A DNA stretch of 64,000 nt from Balanoglossus misakiensis (taxonomy: Eukaryota > Hemichordata), in the NCBI GenBank assembly GCA_040954595.2, contig CM082597.2, positions 2,356,001 to 2,420,000 on the forward strand, in the 5' to 3' direction. Numbering within the stretch: the first letter of the stretch is position 1; each line of letters opens with the position of its first letter. The position numbers and the translations under genes were made by a program. Under the pieces are notes generated by a model. That model was not told the DNA's origin and did no database searches. It saw only the letters and a program-made list of their open reading frames with translations. Positions 24,500-34,740 of this stretch are shown here, piece after piece.

Positions 24500-26498
24500 T
24501 AAGTATTCTGGCAGCTATCACCACCCGCAGGAAGATTCAGCAAATATTTCAGGCCAATATCAGTAAACAGAAAAATCGCTGTCACTCTTGGCCAATTTTA
24601 GCTATCTTGCAAGGAATTCACAACCGTCCAGTGTCAAAAAGGTCTTCTGAATGTTTGGAGTGTGATCGTAACTTCTGAAATGTCTGGAGTGCGATCATAA
24701 CTTATACAAGAAAAGGCAGTGGCGTCAGTCTTCTATATACGTTCTGTGACGCTTTTGTGGTGTGACGCTCAGCACGTACAGCAGCCAGGGGAAGTTTGTG
24801 TCGTCGCTTCAGTGAGTGCGTCTCACCCCCGGTTTCTCCCGAAATCTTATATTTGCAACAATGGTCTTTCCTGCCCCAAGTCACCTGCTGTTTAGATCAC
24901 CGGTCAGCTGACTGAAGATGTTGTTTTTCTCAACCCAACAATTGTCAAGGCATTTATGGCCTGTGTGTAGGGGGATAGGTTGAGGCTGGTGCGTGGGTGT
25001 GTCCTTTGGTCGACCAATACAAACATTCTTGTCCTGATTGGGCCACATTTCGCGCCTGTTGGCCTTGGATATGGACCGTGGAGTTTGACCATTTTGCGTT
25101 GAAATAGGTCACACTTGGCTAATCAAGGCCAAGTCACAGTATTCTACTTCACTGTAGTTGAATGACCGTGGTCAAACGTACGCACAATACAATATGAGGG
25201 ATTCCCACTTGAAAAGACCAATAGGCTTTCATTGAGAACAATCTCGCTCTCAGCCCAGGACAGCCTTCACTGACGATGTATGCGTCATTATTTTGGCATG
25301 GATTCAAGTTAGACAGACTTCCGTATTTTATGTGAGTGGGGTTCTCACTGACAAAGGCACTATTCCACGGATGCTTCGCTCGTCAAGTTGCGTGATTTTA
25401 TGTCATCTTTATGTCAACATGTTATGGCAGCCCCATGATGTCATCAAGCACGTGGCTGAGGTCAGGGTCGTCAGAATTCGATATCGTTGTTCATTTTAGC
25501 GTGACCCTGATTGAAGATATACATTCATGTAATGATTTGCATGTATGATTATCACCAAACTCGGATCACGGAAAGAACACCCTTGGAGGCGAAAAAATCA
25601 ATCAATACTGGAAAGTCGCATGTCTGTATATATTCAAGGATAAACACAGAAACATCTGACATATTTGTCACCATTTACGACGTTGCGTTACTACGTGTGT
25701 GGGTGTTTATATTATTATATAGCCGTAATAAAATAACATTGGCACACAACTGATAACGAAGTACGTGTAACAATTTTAATTTCCCCATTTCATGTTCGCA
25801 TGGGAGTGAATATATCATTGGTTAGATATTTTCGTCTCCCGTAATACAGGTCAAGCATTGTATGTAACTAGAATAGGTGAAGAGTTTACCTGAAATGTGT
25901 AATTTCTAAAAATACCACTATAAGTTACAAAGAGTTTTATAGTTGGTCATTTAGACTTCCTTGTGTGCTGCAAGGTTTTCAAAAGTAATGAAATCTGATA
26001 TGATGTTAGGTCGCGTTTTCCTTTCAGCGAAACTGACGCAGTTAAAAACAAACAACAACAAAACAATGAATTCTGCACGTAGCAAAGGTCGCGTCAGGGT
26101 CACTGGTGTACTTGGAATGTAAGAGACCATGGCCAAGAATGGTATTTTTCTTGGTGTCACCCGGGGGTGACAAGGTCGATTACATTTCTGAAGAGGAAGG
26201 TTGGACACAGGTAGGGATTGTGAAATATATAGGTGATGCAATATCACTTGACAAGTTTACTGTGGGTCCCTTCTGTTTGTCAAAATAAGAAATTGGGGTA
26301 AGTGTTTATCATTCTAAATGTCTGGAATGAATAAACAAGGTTTCCATAATTTTAGCACATGCTTTTTTAATGGTTACATTTTTGGTCCGTACCAAGACTT
26401 GTTTGCACAACCGACGAATATCTCGCCAGAAGTGAGTGTCTGTCAGGTTGGTGTAACGTTTCCCGCATAAACTGCACACAGGTTTTTTGCAGTTTCGT
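24500..26498. other. Interval between the NHL and TRIM genes
   Basis: No coding exon with a recognisable domain. It should include the promoter and 5' exon of the NHL gene (left) and the 3' UTR of the TRIM gene (right). Short open frames, for example 25951-26247 minus, look like chance. Confidence 0.55.
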
Positions 26499-28700
26499 TC
26501 ACAAGTACATAATTTTCAAGTGGTGTTTTCCCAGTTCCGTGACAGCAATCCTGTTGGTGCCGTCTTTACTCACCGCGATATAGGTGGGCTTTGTGAAGCG
26601 CCCGAGGCCAATTTCGCCGACAAATTTGCCGTCGCTGGCGAATTTCACAACTCTGCCGTTGGTGTCGCACACGTAGACGTTGTCCTCGTCGTCGACGTCG
26701 ATTCCGCGCGGCACTTCCACCTCGCCGAGACCCGACCCGATGTTAGCAAACATGCTGACGAACTTGCCATCCGGGTTCAGCATCTGTACGCGCCTGTTGC
26801 CCATGTCCGACACGATGATCTGGTCGCGACTGTTCACAACCGGCGAGACGGGCCGCTGGAACTGGCCCCTGCTGGTCCCTTCCGAGCCGTACGACGCCAG
26901 GTGTTTGCCGAGCACGCTGTATTTCCGGATGCAGTGTGAGTTCCAGTCGGTGACGAGGACGTTGCCGTCGTTTGTCACTGCCAGCCCTCGGGGATCCACG
27001 CCTTCCCGCCGGCCAAACGTGCAGACAACACCGCCATCATCTTCAGTTACCACCACATCTTTCAAGTCCGTCATCACGTGTTTCCCATCAGCCGTCACGA
27101 CGACATCGACCGGTTTGAAGTCCAATTTCCCGAACTGCTTACAATCGATGACCTTCCTGCAGCTGATATTCCAATCGAGGACCTGTACCCTGCTGTTGTT
27201 GTGGTCGGCGACAAGCAACCTCCCGTCGCTGTTTATACCGACTTTCCACGGATTTCGGAACTGCCCCGGTTTGGAGCCATCCTCCCCGAACGTCCTGATC
27301 GTGCCCGATGGCGGCGCTGCCACGACAGTGAACGGCGACCCGAGGACATCTTGTCTGCAGACGCGAACGCTCACCTCAAACTCCCCATCCTCCTCAAACT
27401 CGAGCCTCCCTACACATCTACCGTCGCGCTTGGTTGCCAAGTCGACCATAGTTACTTCATTCTGCGGGTTTTTCATTGCCACTCTCACATAATTCGCGGC
27501 ACTGACGACTTTCCCGTTGCTGTCCTTTGGAACGACTTTAATATCTAACTGATCATCGACTGCTACTATCTTCTTGAGTCCTGCCACGTTCGAACTCCCG
27601 CCCACCACTGCCGTTGTCTCAAGTTTACCGATGCTTCGAACCTTCACGTCCTGCTCAGCTCTGAACCCGATGTACGAGTTTTCTTTCGGCATAGTGTCGA
27701 TCTCGTTCTCCATCAGCTCGTTCAGACGCTGTTCCAACATCCCGTGAGACGTCAGATACTGCGACGCGCTTGCGTAGTTGGTGATAATCCTTGAGAAGTC
27801 ATCTACACTTTCCAGCGAAGCTTCCTTCAATGTGAGTTCCTTGTTTTGCGCCTGTAGGACCTGGCTTTTTTTCTTGACCATGGAGTGTAGTTCCTTTTTC
27901 AGTTTTTCTTGTTTTACTACGATTTTATTGACTATTTCTTGGGTGTGCTCCTCGATGGCAGTTTTAATCTTCTCGTATGTCGCGCGAAGATTGTCCAGCT
28001 CTTTGCTGACTAGATTTTTCCCGGTGGTACAGTCTTTTCTCATGGCGCGGGCTTTCTGAACAAGTCCGTCCAAGCGACGACGTTCGATTACGGCGGCTTT
28101 TTCGAGGTCGCGGTGCTGGTGATCTGGGACGCGATGCTCAACAACCGTGCATTTCATACACACTGGCTCTTTACAGGTGTCGCAGTAGACGTCGACCGGA
28201 TTCTCGGGATGACCCGAGCAGTACACTGTCGGCTGCGGGATGTCTGCGTCGTCAGGTCGAGACAGGGCGTAGCGATGGAGCGCCATCAATCGGTGGCCTT
28301 GCGTCACCTTTAGGTTTTGATGCGCGCTGGTGCAATTCTGACAGAGATTTTTCGCACATTCGGCGCATCTGCTTACCGCTCGAGACGCCATACAGCCATC
28401 GCATTTCTTGACCGTCTGCCTCTCGACATTCTCGAGCGTCTCCACATAATCCAGGAGACCGGTGAGGTGGATATTGGTCTGCAATCCTCTGATTCCGTTG
28501 GCCGGCATTGTGCACGTCACACGACACGTCGGGCAAATCAATTTCCCCTTATTCTCGCTCACCCAGGTCTCCAAGCAACGCTGGCAGTAGCTATGGAGAC
28601 ACGGCAACATCTTGGGCGTCCGGTACACGTCCGAGCATATTCCACACGTGAGGAGATCGCCCTTCAACTGGGTTTTTAGAGAATGAATATCAGAAGCCAT
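26499..28700 (-). CDS. TRIM-NHL protein (RING, B-boxes, coiled coil, filamin, NHL), 733 aa
   Basis: One uninterrupted 733-codon frame. The RING finger has the C3HC4 pattern C19-C22-C34-H36-C39-C42-C56-C59, typical of E3 ubiquitin ligases. A B-box 1-like zinc region (CDGCMASRAVSRCAECAKNLCQNC) is followed by B-box 2 (CSGHPENPVDVYCDTC..CMKC..H). A Lys/Glu-rich coiled coil covers about residues 200-310 and a filamin-type Ig domain about 360-465 (DIKVVPKDSNGK, GSPFTVVAAPP). NHL blades run from about 480 to the end (GINSDGRLLVADHNNSRVQV, GLAVTNDGNVLVTDWNSHCIRK, GIDVDDEDNVYVCDT). The order matches TRIM2/TRIM3/TRIM71. The start follows an acceptor (TTACAG, exon from 28710), so the 5' UTR is spliced while the CDS is intronless, as in many lineage-expanded invertebrate TRIMs. 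Substrates are unknown. Confidence 0.93.
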   Translation of the reverse strand: MASDIHSLKTQLKGDLLTCGICSDVYRTPKMLPCLHSYCQRCLETWVSENKGKLICPTCRVTCTMPANGIRGLQTNIHLTGLLDYVETLENVERQTVKKCDGCMASRAVSRCAECAKNLCQNCTSAHQNLKVTQGHRLMALHRYALSRPDDADIPQPTVYCSGHPENPVDVYCDTCKEPVCMKCTVVEHRVPDHQHRDLEKAAVIERRRLDGLVQKARAMRKDCTTGKNLVSKELDNLRATYEKIKTAIEEHTQEIVNKIVVKQEKLKKELHSMVKKKSQVLQAQNKELTLKEASLESVDDFSRIITNYASASQYLTSHGMLEQRLNELMENEIDTMPKENSYIGFRAEQDVKVRSIGKLETTAVVGGSSNVAGLKKIVAVDDQLDIKVVPKDSNGKVVSAANYVRVAMKNPQNEVTMVDLATKRDGRCVGRLEFEEDGEFEVSVRVCRQDVLGSPFTVVAAPPSGTIRTFGEDGSKPGQFRNPWKVGINSDGRLLVADHNNSRVQVLDWNISCRKVIDCKQFGKLDFKPVDVVVTADGKHVMTDLKDVVVTEDDGGVVCTFGRREGVDPRGLAVTNDGNVLVTDWNSHCIRKYSVLGKHLASYGSEGTSRGQFQRPVSPVVNSRDQIIVSDMGNRRVQMLNPDGKFVSMFANIGSGLGEVEVPRGIDVDDEDNVYVCDTNGRVVKFASDGKFVGEIGLGRFTKPTYIAVSKDGTNRIAVTELGKHHLKIMYL

Positions 28701-28710
28701 TTTGAGGAAT

Positions 28711-30640
28711 CTGTAACGTTACACCCACTGATCACACTGTTGTTGTAGTCAATGTTTAACCTCGCACAGGAACGCCGAGGACAAAGGTCAAACCCCAGTC
28801 TGCTTTGTTCGGTGACCTCATCCGTTTCATGTTATTCAACGTGTTATCAATAAATTTGTTGTCTGAATGTTGGTGTTCCAGTCGTTTAGATTAACAGTAA
28901 TTAGTGATATTACGAACTGTAAACCTGACTGAAAGCTGAGCTAGATGGATGAATGAATGAATGAATGAATGAATGAATAAATAAACAATTGGGTCAGATG
29001 GAAGGATGAATGAATGAATAATTAAAAAAATAAACGCATGAAAGAATGAGAAGACAAAAATGTATTTTTTAGTCACAATATGGAATGAAGCACCTCACAA
29101 CAATTGTCAATGTACAAAAGTATAGCTCACAGCTATGTTAATTTGTATTTAGGGAAGACATTCTAATTTGTTGAAGAAAGTGAACAGGTGTTCGTAGATT
29201 TCCATATGCAACATGCTAATTTCCTTTCATACGAGAACTTGAAACAAGATTCGTCGCAATGCGGTCGATCTTCGTGTTTCAAGATTGACCTGGATACTGT
29301 CATCTTGTTGGAGGGATTTTTAATGTGCCTAACTGCTGAAGGAGTTGTCTACTTTTCCTGTTAGTCGTGAAACTGTGGAACGTTTCCAGGAATCAGGACT
29401 TCCAGAAACCTACTCGAGGCGCAACGTGAACAACATCATGGAATGTCGAGAGAAACATCGCAGCTGTTCGAATAGGTGAGCTCACAATAGATTGCATTTT
29501 AAACGTAACCCGTCTGCGCGTATGGGTCCCATGCAATACAATTCGGCGCACCATATCAATCGCCAGGGATTGAAATAATATTTTAAAATTCAGTGTGGCT
29601 TAATTCACTGAAGATAGGGTGGTATTCTCGGTAAGCAAAATGCAAACGAGAAGTCTATAAGGGCTTTACAGTAAGAAATAAGAGCGAATAACTGGGATAC
29701 CGAGAAATTATGTAACTCCCCATTGTTCAAGCCTGCGGCGTTCGGTTTTGGTACGCGCCGGTGCAAATGTAGCCCTGGCCCGTTGCGATGTGCCGATATT
29801 AGCTCAAGACGCGAGGCGCAGCGCAGTATATTGTAACTAACACAAAGGAGTTACTTGTAATAAATCATTGTGCAACTTTACCAGTTCGAATGTACTTTAC
29901 TGCTTAGTGTTAAGTTGTAATAAGTAGAGCATTAACAGAAGACCTGGCTTCTCATAATACTGTCATAAAACATCATTAGATACATTTATTGTTTTATTGC
30001 TTTTTGAAAGCAAATATATTTTCACGTGCGTGGATTCAATGAAGCGATGCGTGTTTTTTCTTCGTAAGAATTGTAGTTCCTTGCCTTACATTTTTAACAC
30101 CTCGGGGTGATTAGGTTTGATCGAGAAGAATGATCTTGGGACTGATTGCAAATACCTCATGGATTTTTATAATTAATTTTTCACGCGAGAGCTGTCAGTT
30201 ATTGAAGAGACGGGTGAAAAAGTTTGCCTATGTTGTATGACCTTTCCTGTTCTGTAGCATTTCGCCAGAAATCAAATCTTCAGGTTTAATTAACTTTCAC
30301 GAGGTGGAACTTGATCATAATCAGACTGAGAATAATTGAACTTGAAAATTAATTGGAATATTCGGTGCCGTAACGTGGTTATTAATTTCACTGCAATTTA
30401 CCCGATAATGCAAAATAATGAGCTACTGTTATTAGTGAGTGATGATGTGCTGACTGGCAGTGACCCTAGATGACCTTAGCGAAGGCTAATTTTAGTTGTT
30501 GATACACGTGGCAAAAGTTAGCAATGCAAGTACATGTACTTTCATAATGAAGACATTTTAGTAAATCTGAATTGAGAATTCTAATGGTGTAAATGTAGAA
30601 GTAGACAACGACGCACAAAACATTGTAACTTTTAAAGAAA
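28711..30640. other. Interval upstream of the TRIM gene
   Basis: Contains the TRIM promoter and a TGAA/AATG simple repeat at about 28943-29040. A plus-strand donor-like site follows 29478, but no recognisable coding exon precedes it. I see nothing else. Confidence 0.55.
28943..29020. repeat. (TGAA)n microsatellite
   Basis: GGATGAATGAATGAATGAAT-type tetranucleotide repeats, slightly interrupted, in non-coding DNA. Confidence 0.9.
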
Positions 30641-30642
30641 AC

Positions 30643-30648
30643 TTTATT
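30643..30648 (-). other. Poly(A) signal of the small secreted peptide gene
   Basis: AATAAA on the minus strand, 45 nt downstream of the predicted stop codon. Confidence 0.6.
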
Positions 30649-30692
30649 AGAAGGACGTTAGCTGTAGAACCGCTGAGCCCAGTGAGCATGAG

Positions 30693-31374
30693 TTATCTTC
30701 TGAAAAATGATCCGTGCCTGTGTTGGAAAAAAAGATAATGTTCCATTATTAACTCGGTAATTTGATGAGTGCCCATCAGCTAGCGGAAACACAGTGTCCA
30801 ATTTTCGAAAGTCAAAATTGATTGTTTTTTTTCCAAGCACTAATTACGTCATAATTCGTTTGATATCGATACCAGTGTCTGTCACGTGAGTAGTCTCAGC
30901 ATCAGCCCGATTTATGAGGTTTACGTCATAGTCTGTAAGTCCACGAGAACCTCGGAGATAACGCGTGAAAAAGCAGAATTATATTACTCACCATTGTGTG
31001 CATGCAAGCTTAGCTCCTCTGGCGTCACAGACACACGTCATTCCCAACTCATTTTGACAAACTGAAATATAGAATAACAAAAAACAATTATGCACCACCA
31101 AAGACAAATAGTGATTTTTTTGTGTTGGTCAGCGATCTCAGGCAACATGTAAACTTTGGTAAACGTGTCTATTCCCCGAGGCAGACAGTAAAGTAACTCA
31201 TATGCAACGCACTTGTATGAGACTTATTGCTGCGGAGACATACTTACGCTGGTATTGTCCCGGACGTGTCATGACATCAAAACTTGCCTTCCTGACCGGT
31301 GTTGCAATAGTGGTAGCAATCACGACCACTACGAACACAAGAAGTATCGCTGATGCTTTAGAAGGTGCCATCAT
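30693..31374 (-). CDS. Small secreted four-cysteine peptide, three coding exons, 73 aa
   Basis: Unrecognised gene. Coding exons are 31374-31248, 31061-30992 and 30717-30693, with GT/AG junctions and a closed frame. Exon A begins MMAPSKAS followed by a strong hydrophobic stretch (ILLVFVVVVIATTIA), a clear signal peptide. The mature part has cysteines at 44, 52, 54 and 63 (spacing C-x7-C-x-C-x8-C) and a basic tail WHGSFFRR. The CVCDARGAKLACT segment weakly recalls the C-x-C...G...C-T core of pacifastin-type or VWC-type modules, but cysteines are missing for either fold. A spliced 5' UTR (acceptor before 31426; exon about 31738-31694), a TATA-like box and an AATAAA 45 nt after the stop support a real gene. 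Role unknown: hormone, inhibitor or antimicrobial peptide are all possible. The third exon is the least certain part. Confidence 0.6.
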
Positions 31375-31554
31375 TACTTGTGTGCTCGTCTCGAAAAAGC
31401 AGGAAAGGCAAAAAAACTGAAACCGAAGCAAATGATGTACGATAAGAGATGACGTAAACTTTCAGCGTCATGACAAGATACTCAGAAAATCAGACAAATA
31501 TGTATAGAGATTCAGCGATCTTGCATGCGCTTTTACACACCGGGTAGATGAGAG

Positions 31555-31690
31555 ATGGGGGAGAGAGAAAGAGAGGAAAAGGAGCAAAATGAGAGAGGGA
31601 GGGAGAGGGAGAGAGCGCAAAAGAGATAGGGATAGATAGCTAGCCAGATAGAGAGACAGATGATGGAGAGGAGAAAGAGAGATAACGCCT
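31555..31690. repeat. Purine-rich (GA)n low-complexity tract
   Basis: GAGAGA/GGGAGA-rich, almost all purine on the plus strand. It sits in the predicted 5' UTR intron of the small peptide gene and could adopt triplex-like structure. Confidence 0.85.
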
Positions 31691-31763
31691 TACCTTTTGT
31701 GAGAGCTTGCAGTTTCGTGAAGTCGACGTTTCAAGGAAATGCCAACCCTGCGTCGCAGCCTGG

Positions 31764-31771
31764 CTATTTAT
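31764..31771 (-). promoter_or_regulatory. TATA-like box of the small secreted peptide gene
   Basis: ATAAATAG on the minus strand lies about 30 bp upstream of a predicted 5' UTR exon (about 31738-31694) that ends in a consensus donor GTAAGG. That exon joins an acceptor at 31427 (exon from 31426). Confidence 0.45.
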
Positions 31772-32201
31772 GATGCTCACCACGCTAAGTAGCGATTTAT
31801 TAACTTCCGTGGACGGACAATCCACCAGACACAGTATTGAATTATTCGACAGATAATACCGTAGATTTCAATTTAGAGGTGCCAAATTTGTCACATTAGA
31901 CAGCCGATACCCGGTGGAATCGGAAACTACAATCCCGTCTATTGTATTGGACAAACAGAGATTGATGAGTTCATTATGAAAGATATAATGGAAGCCCGTC
32001 TTGTGTTTAAGATTAGGCCCCTTTATCTCAATATGCCCGAGAGGGATGTATGTAACTAATATCATATCTGTACCGAGGATTAATATTTTTTGTTTGTACG
32101 TCTTTTGACACCAGCCGTGGTTTTCGGTCTGCTTTATCCAGAAATTGAGATCACATCACGTGAGGAGTTCATTTGGTATTGAAGTATTTTTTATTGTCAA
32201 A

Positions 32202-33803
32202 TCATATACATTTGAGGTTGTTGTTGAACAGAAGATGGTTTGAGTGTCTTTTAGGGTCACTTGTGTCAACCAGTCTCGCCCTGTATTGTAAGTACTTGGG
32301 ATTCCTGATAGGGTCATGATCCACGTCAACATCTTTGCACATAGCCACTCTCATCTTCCCCAAGCCATCTACAAAGAATGCTGTGTGTCCTATTCTGCGA
32401 TACTCTGGGTCAAAGCCCACCTGTCTAACTACTGACGTTTTCGCCATAAAGAAGTCAACAACAACGTCCACCACATCACACTGAGGGAACCTCTCCAGTT
32501 TGTGATAGCGACCATGTATTGAACGAAGACAGTCACCATTTTGACCGCCGGCTTTGAAAATGAAACATTTGTTATAGCTTTTGCCGTTGACTGTTCCGCC
32601 AACAAGGTCGAGTTTTGTAAAGGGGTCCTCAAGTTTTTCCAGCATGTATTCGAGCTTCGTCCGATCTGTGAAAATGAAATCGTCGTCAACCCACAGGAAG
32701 TACTTCGTTGTGACCTGGCTGAGGGCAACACCTCGGCCGGCAAACAAGCCTTCTGCAAAAGGCATGGTCGTCGACTTAACGTTTTTGCCCATAATCCCCT
32801 GCGGCACCTCGGAGTCGTCTGCTACGACGATCTTCAAATCAGGATAAAATTTATTAACGCTCTCCACCAGCCTGTTGACAGCCTCGTATCGTTCGAACGT
32901 TTTGGTGATCACCGTGACCTTGTCGGAGAGTTTCGCTTCAGGTCCAACATCGTACAGATCCGGAAGTGTCTGTCTGCGCACGTGCACGTGAACTTGCACT
33001 GAGAACCCCATGAAGTCGACATCAACAATGTCCCTCATGCTGATGTCATAGACAACACTTTTGTAGATCAGATTATCGAGGATTAGATTCAGTGTTTCCA
33101 CAGTGTTACCAGTAATCCTGATCGTCCTTGTGTTGTTTCCAAAAATCCGGAATTCGTGACTATGTAAATTAAGCTTTACTTTTCCAACTACAAGTTTACC
33201 AATTGTCTTTCTGGTGGCAACTGTCAGTGTCAATTTTTGAGAATATTTCTTGATCGGATAAAACGTCGTGAAGAGTGGGTCGATTCTCAGTCCAATCAGT
33301 CGTGTTGGAAACAAGGGTTCAACTACAATGCCTGTGCCAATGTAGCTGATTGGTGACATTGACTTGCAAACTCCCAAAGGTTCTGTCCTGTCAGCGTTTT
33401 CTTCTCTCCATAACATTGCTTCTTTCATCCTCCTCGCGCTTGTGTCCTCATCAAGGGGGAATGTCTGGTTTTTGGAACACCTGCATGGTTTAGTCTGCAT
33501 GCCCATCCTGTGTCTCAGAGTTTCCTCCATGTTTGAACGTTTGTTGAACTCTTGGATCCAAAGGCTGAGGGCAGTGTTCAGAATAACGTCACTGCTGATA
33601 TCTTCGTTTCCAAAGTGTTCCGAAAAGCGGCTATGCATGAAGTCTCTCAGTTGTTTCTCGCCGACAGTTTTGATGGCTTTGGTCGTGACGTCAGTGTCGC
33701 CTCGTGATAGCATTAAAGTGGCAGAGTTGAGAAAGAGAAACGTTGTCATGACAACACCGAGGCTGAAGTACAGAAGCGCGCTCAGCACGCTGACGAAGCT
33801 CAT
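32202..33803 (-). CDS. Beta-1,4-N-acetylgalactosaminyltransferase-like (GM2/GD2-synthase family), copy A, 533 aa
   Basis: A type II Golgi glycosyltransferase resembling B4GALNT1/2, which add beta1,4-GalNAc to glycolipids or glycoproteins. A short cytosolic tail and one membrane segment (about residues 5-27, LSALLYFSLGVVMTTFLFL) precede a stem. The luminal GT-A domain starts near residue 293 (DKVTVITKTFERY) and shows VVADDS, MPFAEGLFAGRGVALSQVTTKYF and the metal-binding WVDDDF (about 371-376). It continues with LDLVGG, DCLR, VRQVGFDPEYRRIGHTAFFVDGLG and HHLLFNNNLKC-type C-terminal elements. Length equals the human family member (533 aa). The CDS is a single exon, unlike the multi-exon vertebrate genes, but a 5' UTR intron is likely (acceptor before 33831; donor GTAAGA after an exon ending at 34152). 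AATAAA lies at 32190-32195, just after the stop. Acceptor specificity cannot be read from sequence. Confidence 0.92.
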   Translation of the reverse strand: MSFVSVLSALLYFSLGVVMTTFLFLNSATLMLSRGDTDVTTKAIKTVGEKQLRDFMHSRFSEHFGNEDISSDVILNTALSLWIQEFNKRSNMEETLRHRMGMQTKPCRCSKNQTFPLDEDTSARRMKEAMLWREENADRTEPLGVCKSMSPISYIGTGIVVEPLFPTRLIGLRIDPLFTTFYPIKKYSQKLTLTVATRKTIGKLVVGKVKLNLHSHEFRIFGNNTRTIRITGNTVETLNLILDNLIYKSVVYDISMRDIVDVDFMGFSVQVHVHVRRQTLPDLYDVGPEAKLSDKVTVITKTFERYEAVNRLVESVNKFYPDLKIVVADDSEVPQGIMGKNVKSTTMPFAEGLFAGRGVALSQVTTKYFLWVDDDFIFTDRTKLEYMLEKLEDPFTKLDLVGGTVNGKSYNKCFIFKAGGQNGDCLRSIHGRYHKLERFPQCDVVDVVVDFFMAKTSVVRQVGFDPEYRRIGHTAFFVDGLGKMRVAMCKDVDVDHDPIRNPKYLQYRARLVDTSDPKRHSNHLLFNNNLKCI

Positions 33804-33831
33804 ATTGGGAATGATGTGTCGTGTGTTTAAC

Positions 33832-34740
33832 CTGTGACAGTAAAATAACTGTTAGTTCTATGATGCAATACTTGTGAATACGCCGCTTTTGTTTAACACG
33901 ATCAACAATGAACAACCATGGTGCTTGCTTGTAGTAAGCTCCACATAAAAAATTGGCATACTGAAAACATCATCCGTGTCAGTGGATTTTCCAGTACATT
34001 AATTTTCATAAACACACATGATACACTGGTAGTATTTGGTTGGAAATTTAAATTAGTGATGACGACATGAGAATATCATTGTATATCAAAACCAAAATGT
34101 TATCAGCAATAATTGCGCACTAGTTGATGTGTGGTGGCCTGTAAATCTTACCTATTGTATAGAATCCACGACATAAACTGGTAGCGAGTACATTGGATGA
34201 ATTTCGCAGACGGAAACAGACGACCAAGAACACCATTGCCACGGAAGCCAGGACGGCGTAACGATCAATTATTGAAGATTAACACTGAGGGCGCTGTCAT
34301 GTAACAGCTGGTGCCAAAGATAAAGGCAGGCTGTGACCCCGTATTGTTTTCGTTTTTATTGAGCGATGTTGGTTATGAATTAACGTGGAAACATGTACAA
34401 GTTAGGATAAATCCAGTACCTCGTCGAATGACGAAAATACCCAACTTTAAAAATACTAATACACCGAAATTAAATAACCTTGAAATAGACAATGACAATT
34501 TAGGTCATCGTGTCAAAGCAAATTGTCTTAAAGTTTTGAAAATCAAAATTGCCGTCAATCTCTATGTTAGCTATACACAATATGTGATGTGTTGAGTTGA
34601 ACGACCTGATGTTTTCAAAAGTGTTCTTCGAAGTATAAAGATCTTGTGAATTCACTGTCAATTGTTTTTCTATTCCAACGTAAAAATTGAGATTGCCACT
34701 AGAAGTTGCGAAAATTTGTTAAAAGGAAATATCTCACATC
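33832..34740. other. Interval between the two glycosyltransferase genes
   Basis: Contains the predicted 5' UTR exon of copy A (low edge 34152), its intron and promoter, and the 3' UTR of copy B. No other recognisable coding sequence. Confidence 0.55.

Noticed and set aside
24463-24585. N-terminal extension of the NHL protein to the upstream Met at 24585
   Set aside because: A consensus 3' splice site lies inside it (exon from 24496), and the extension adds no domain. The Met at 24462 is the more likely start.
31202-31420. Plus-strand 72-codon frame opposite the small secreted peptide exon
   Set aside because: It is the antisense shadow of the signal-peptide exon, without its own splice or regulatory context.
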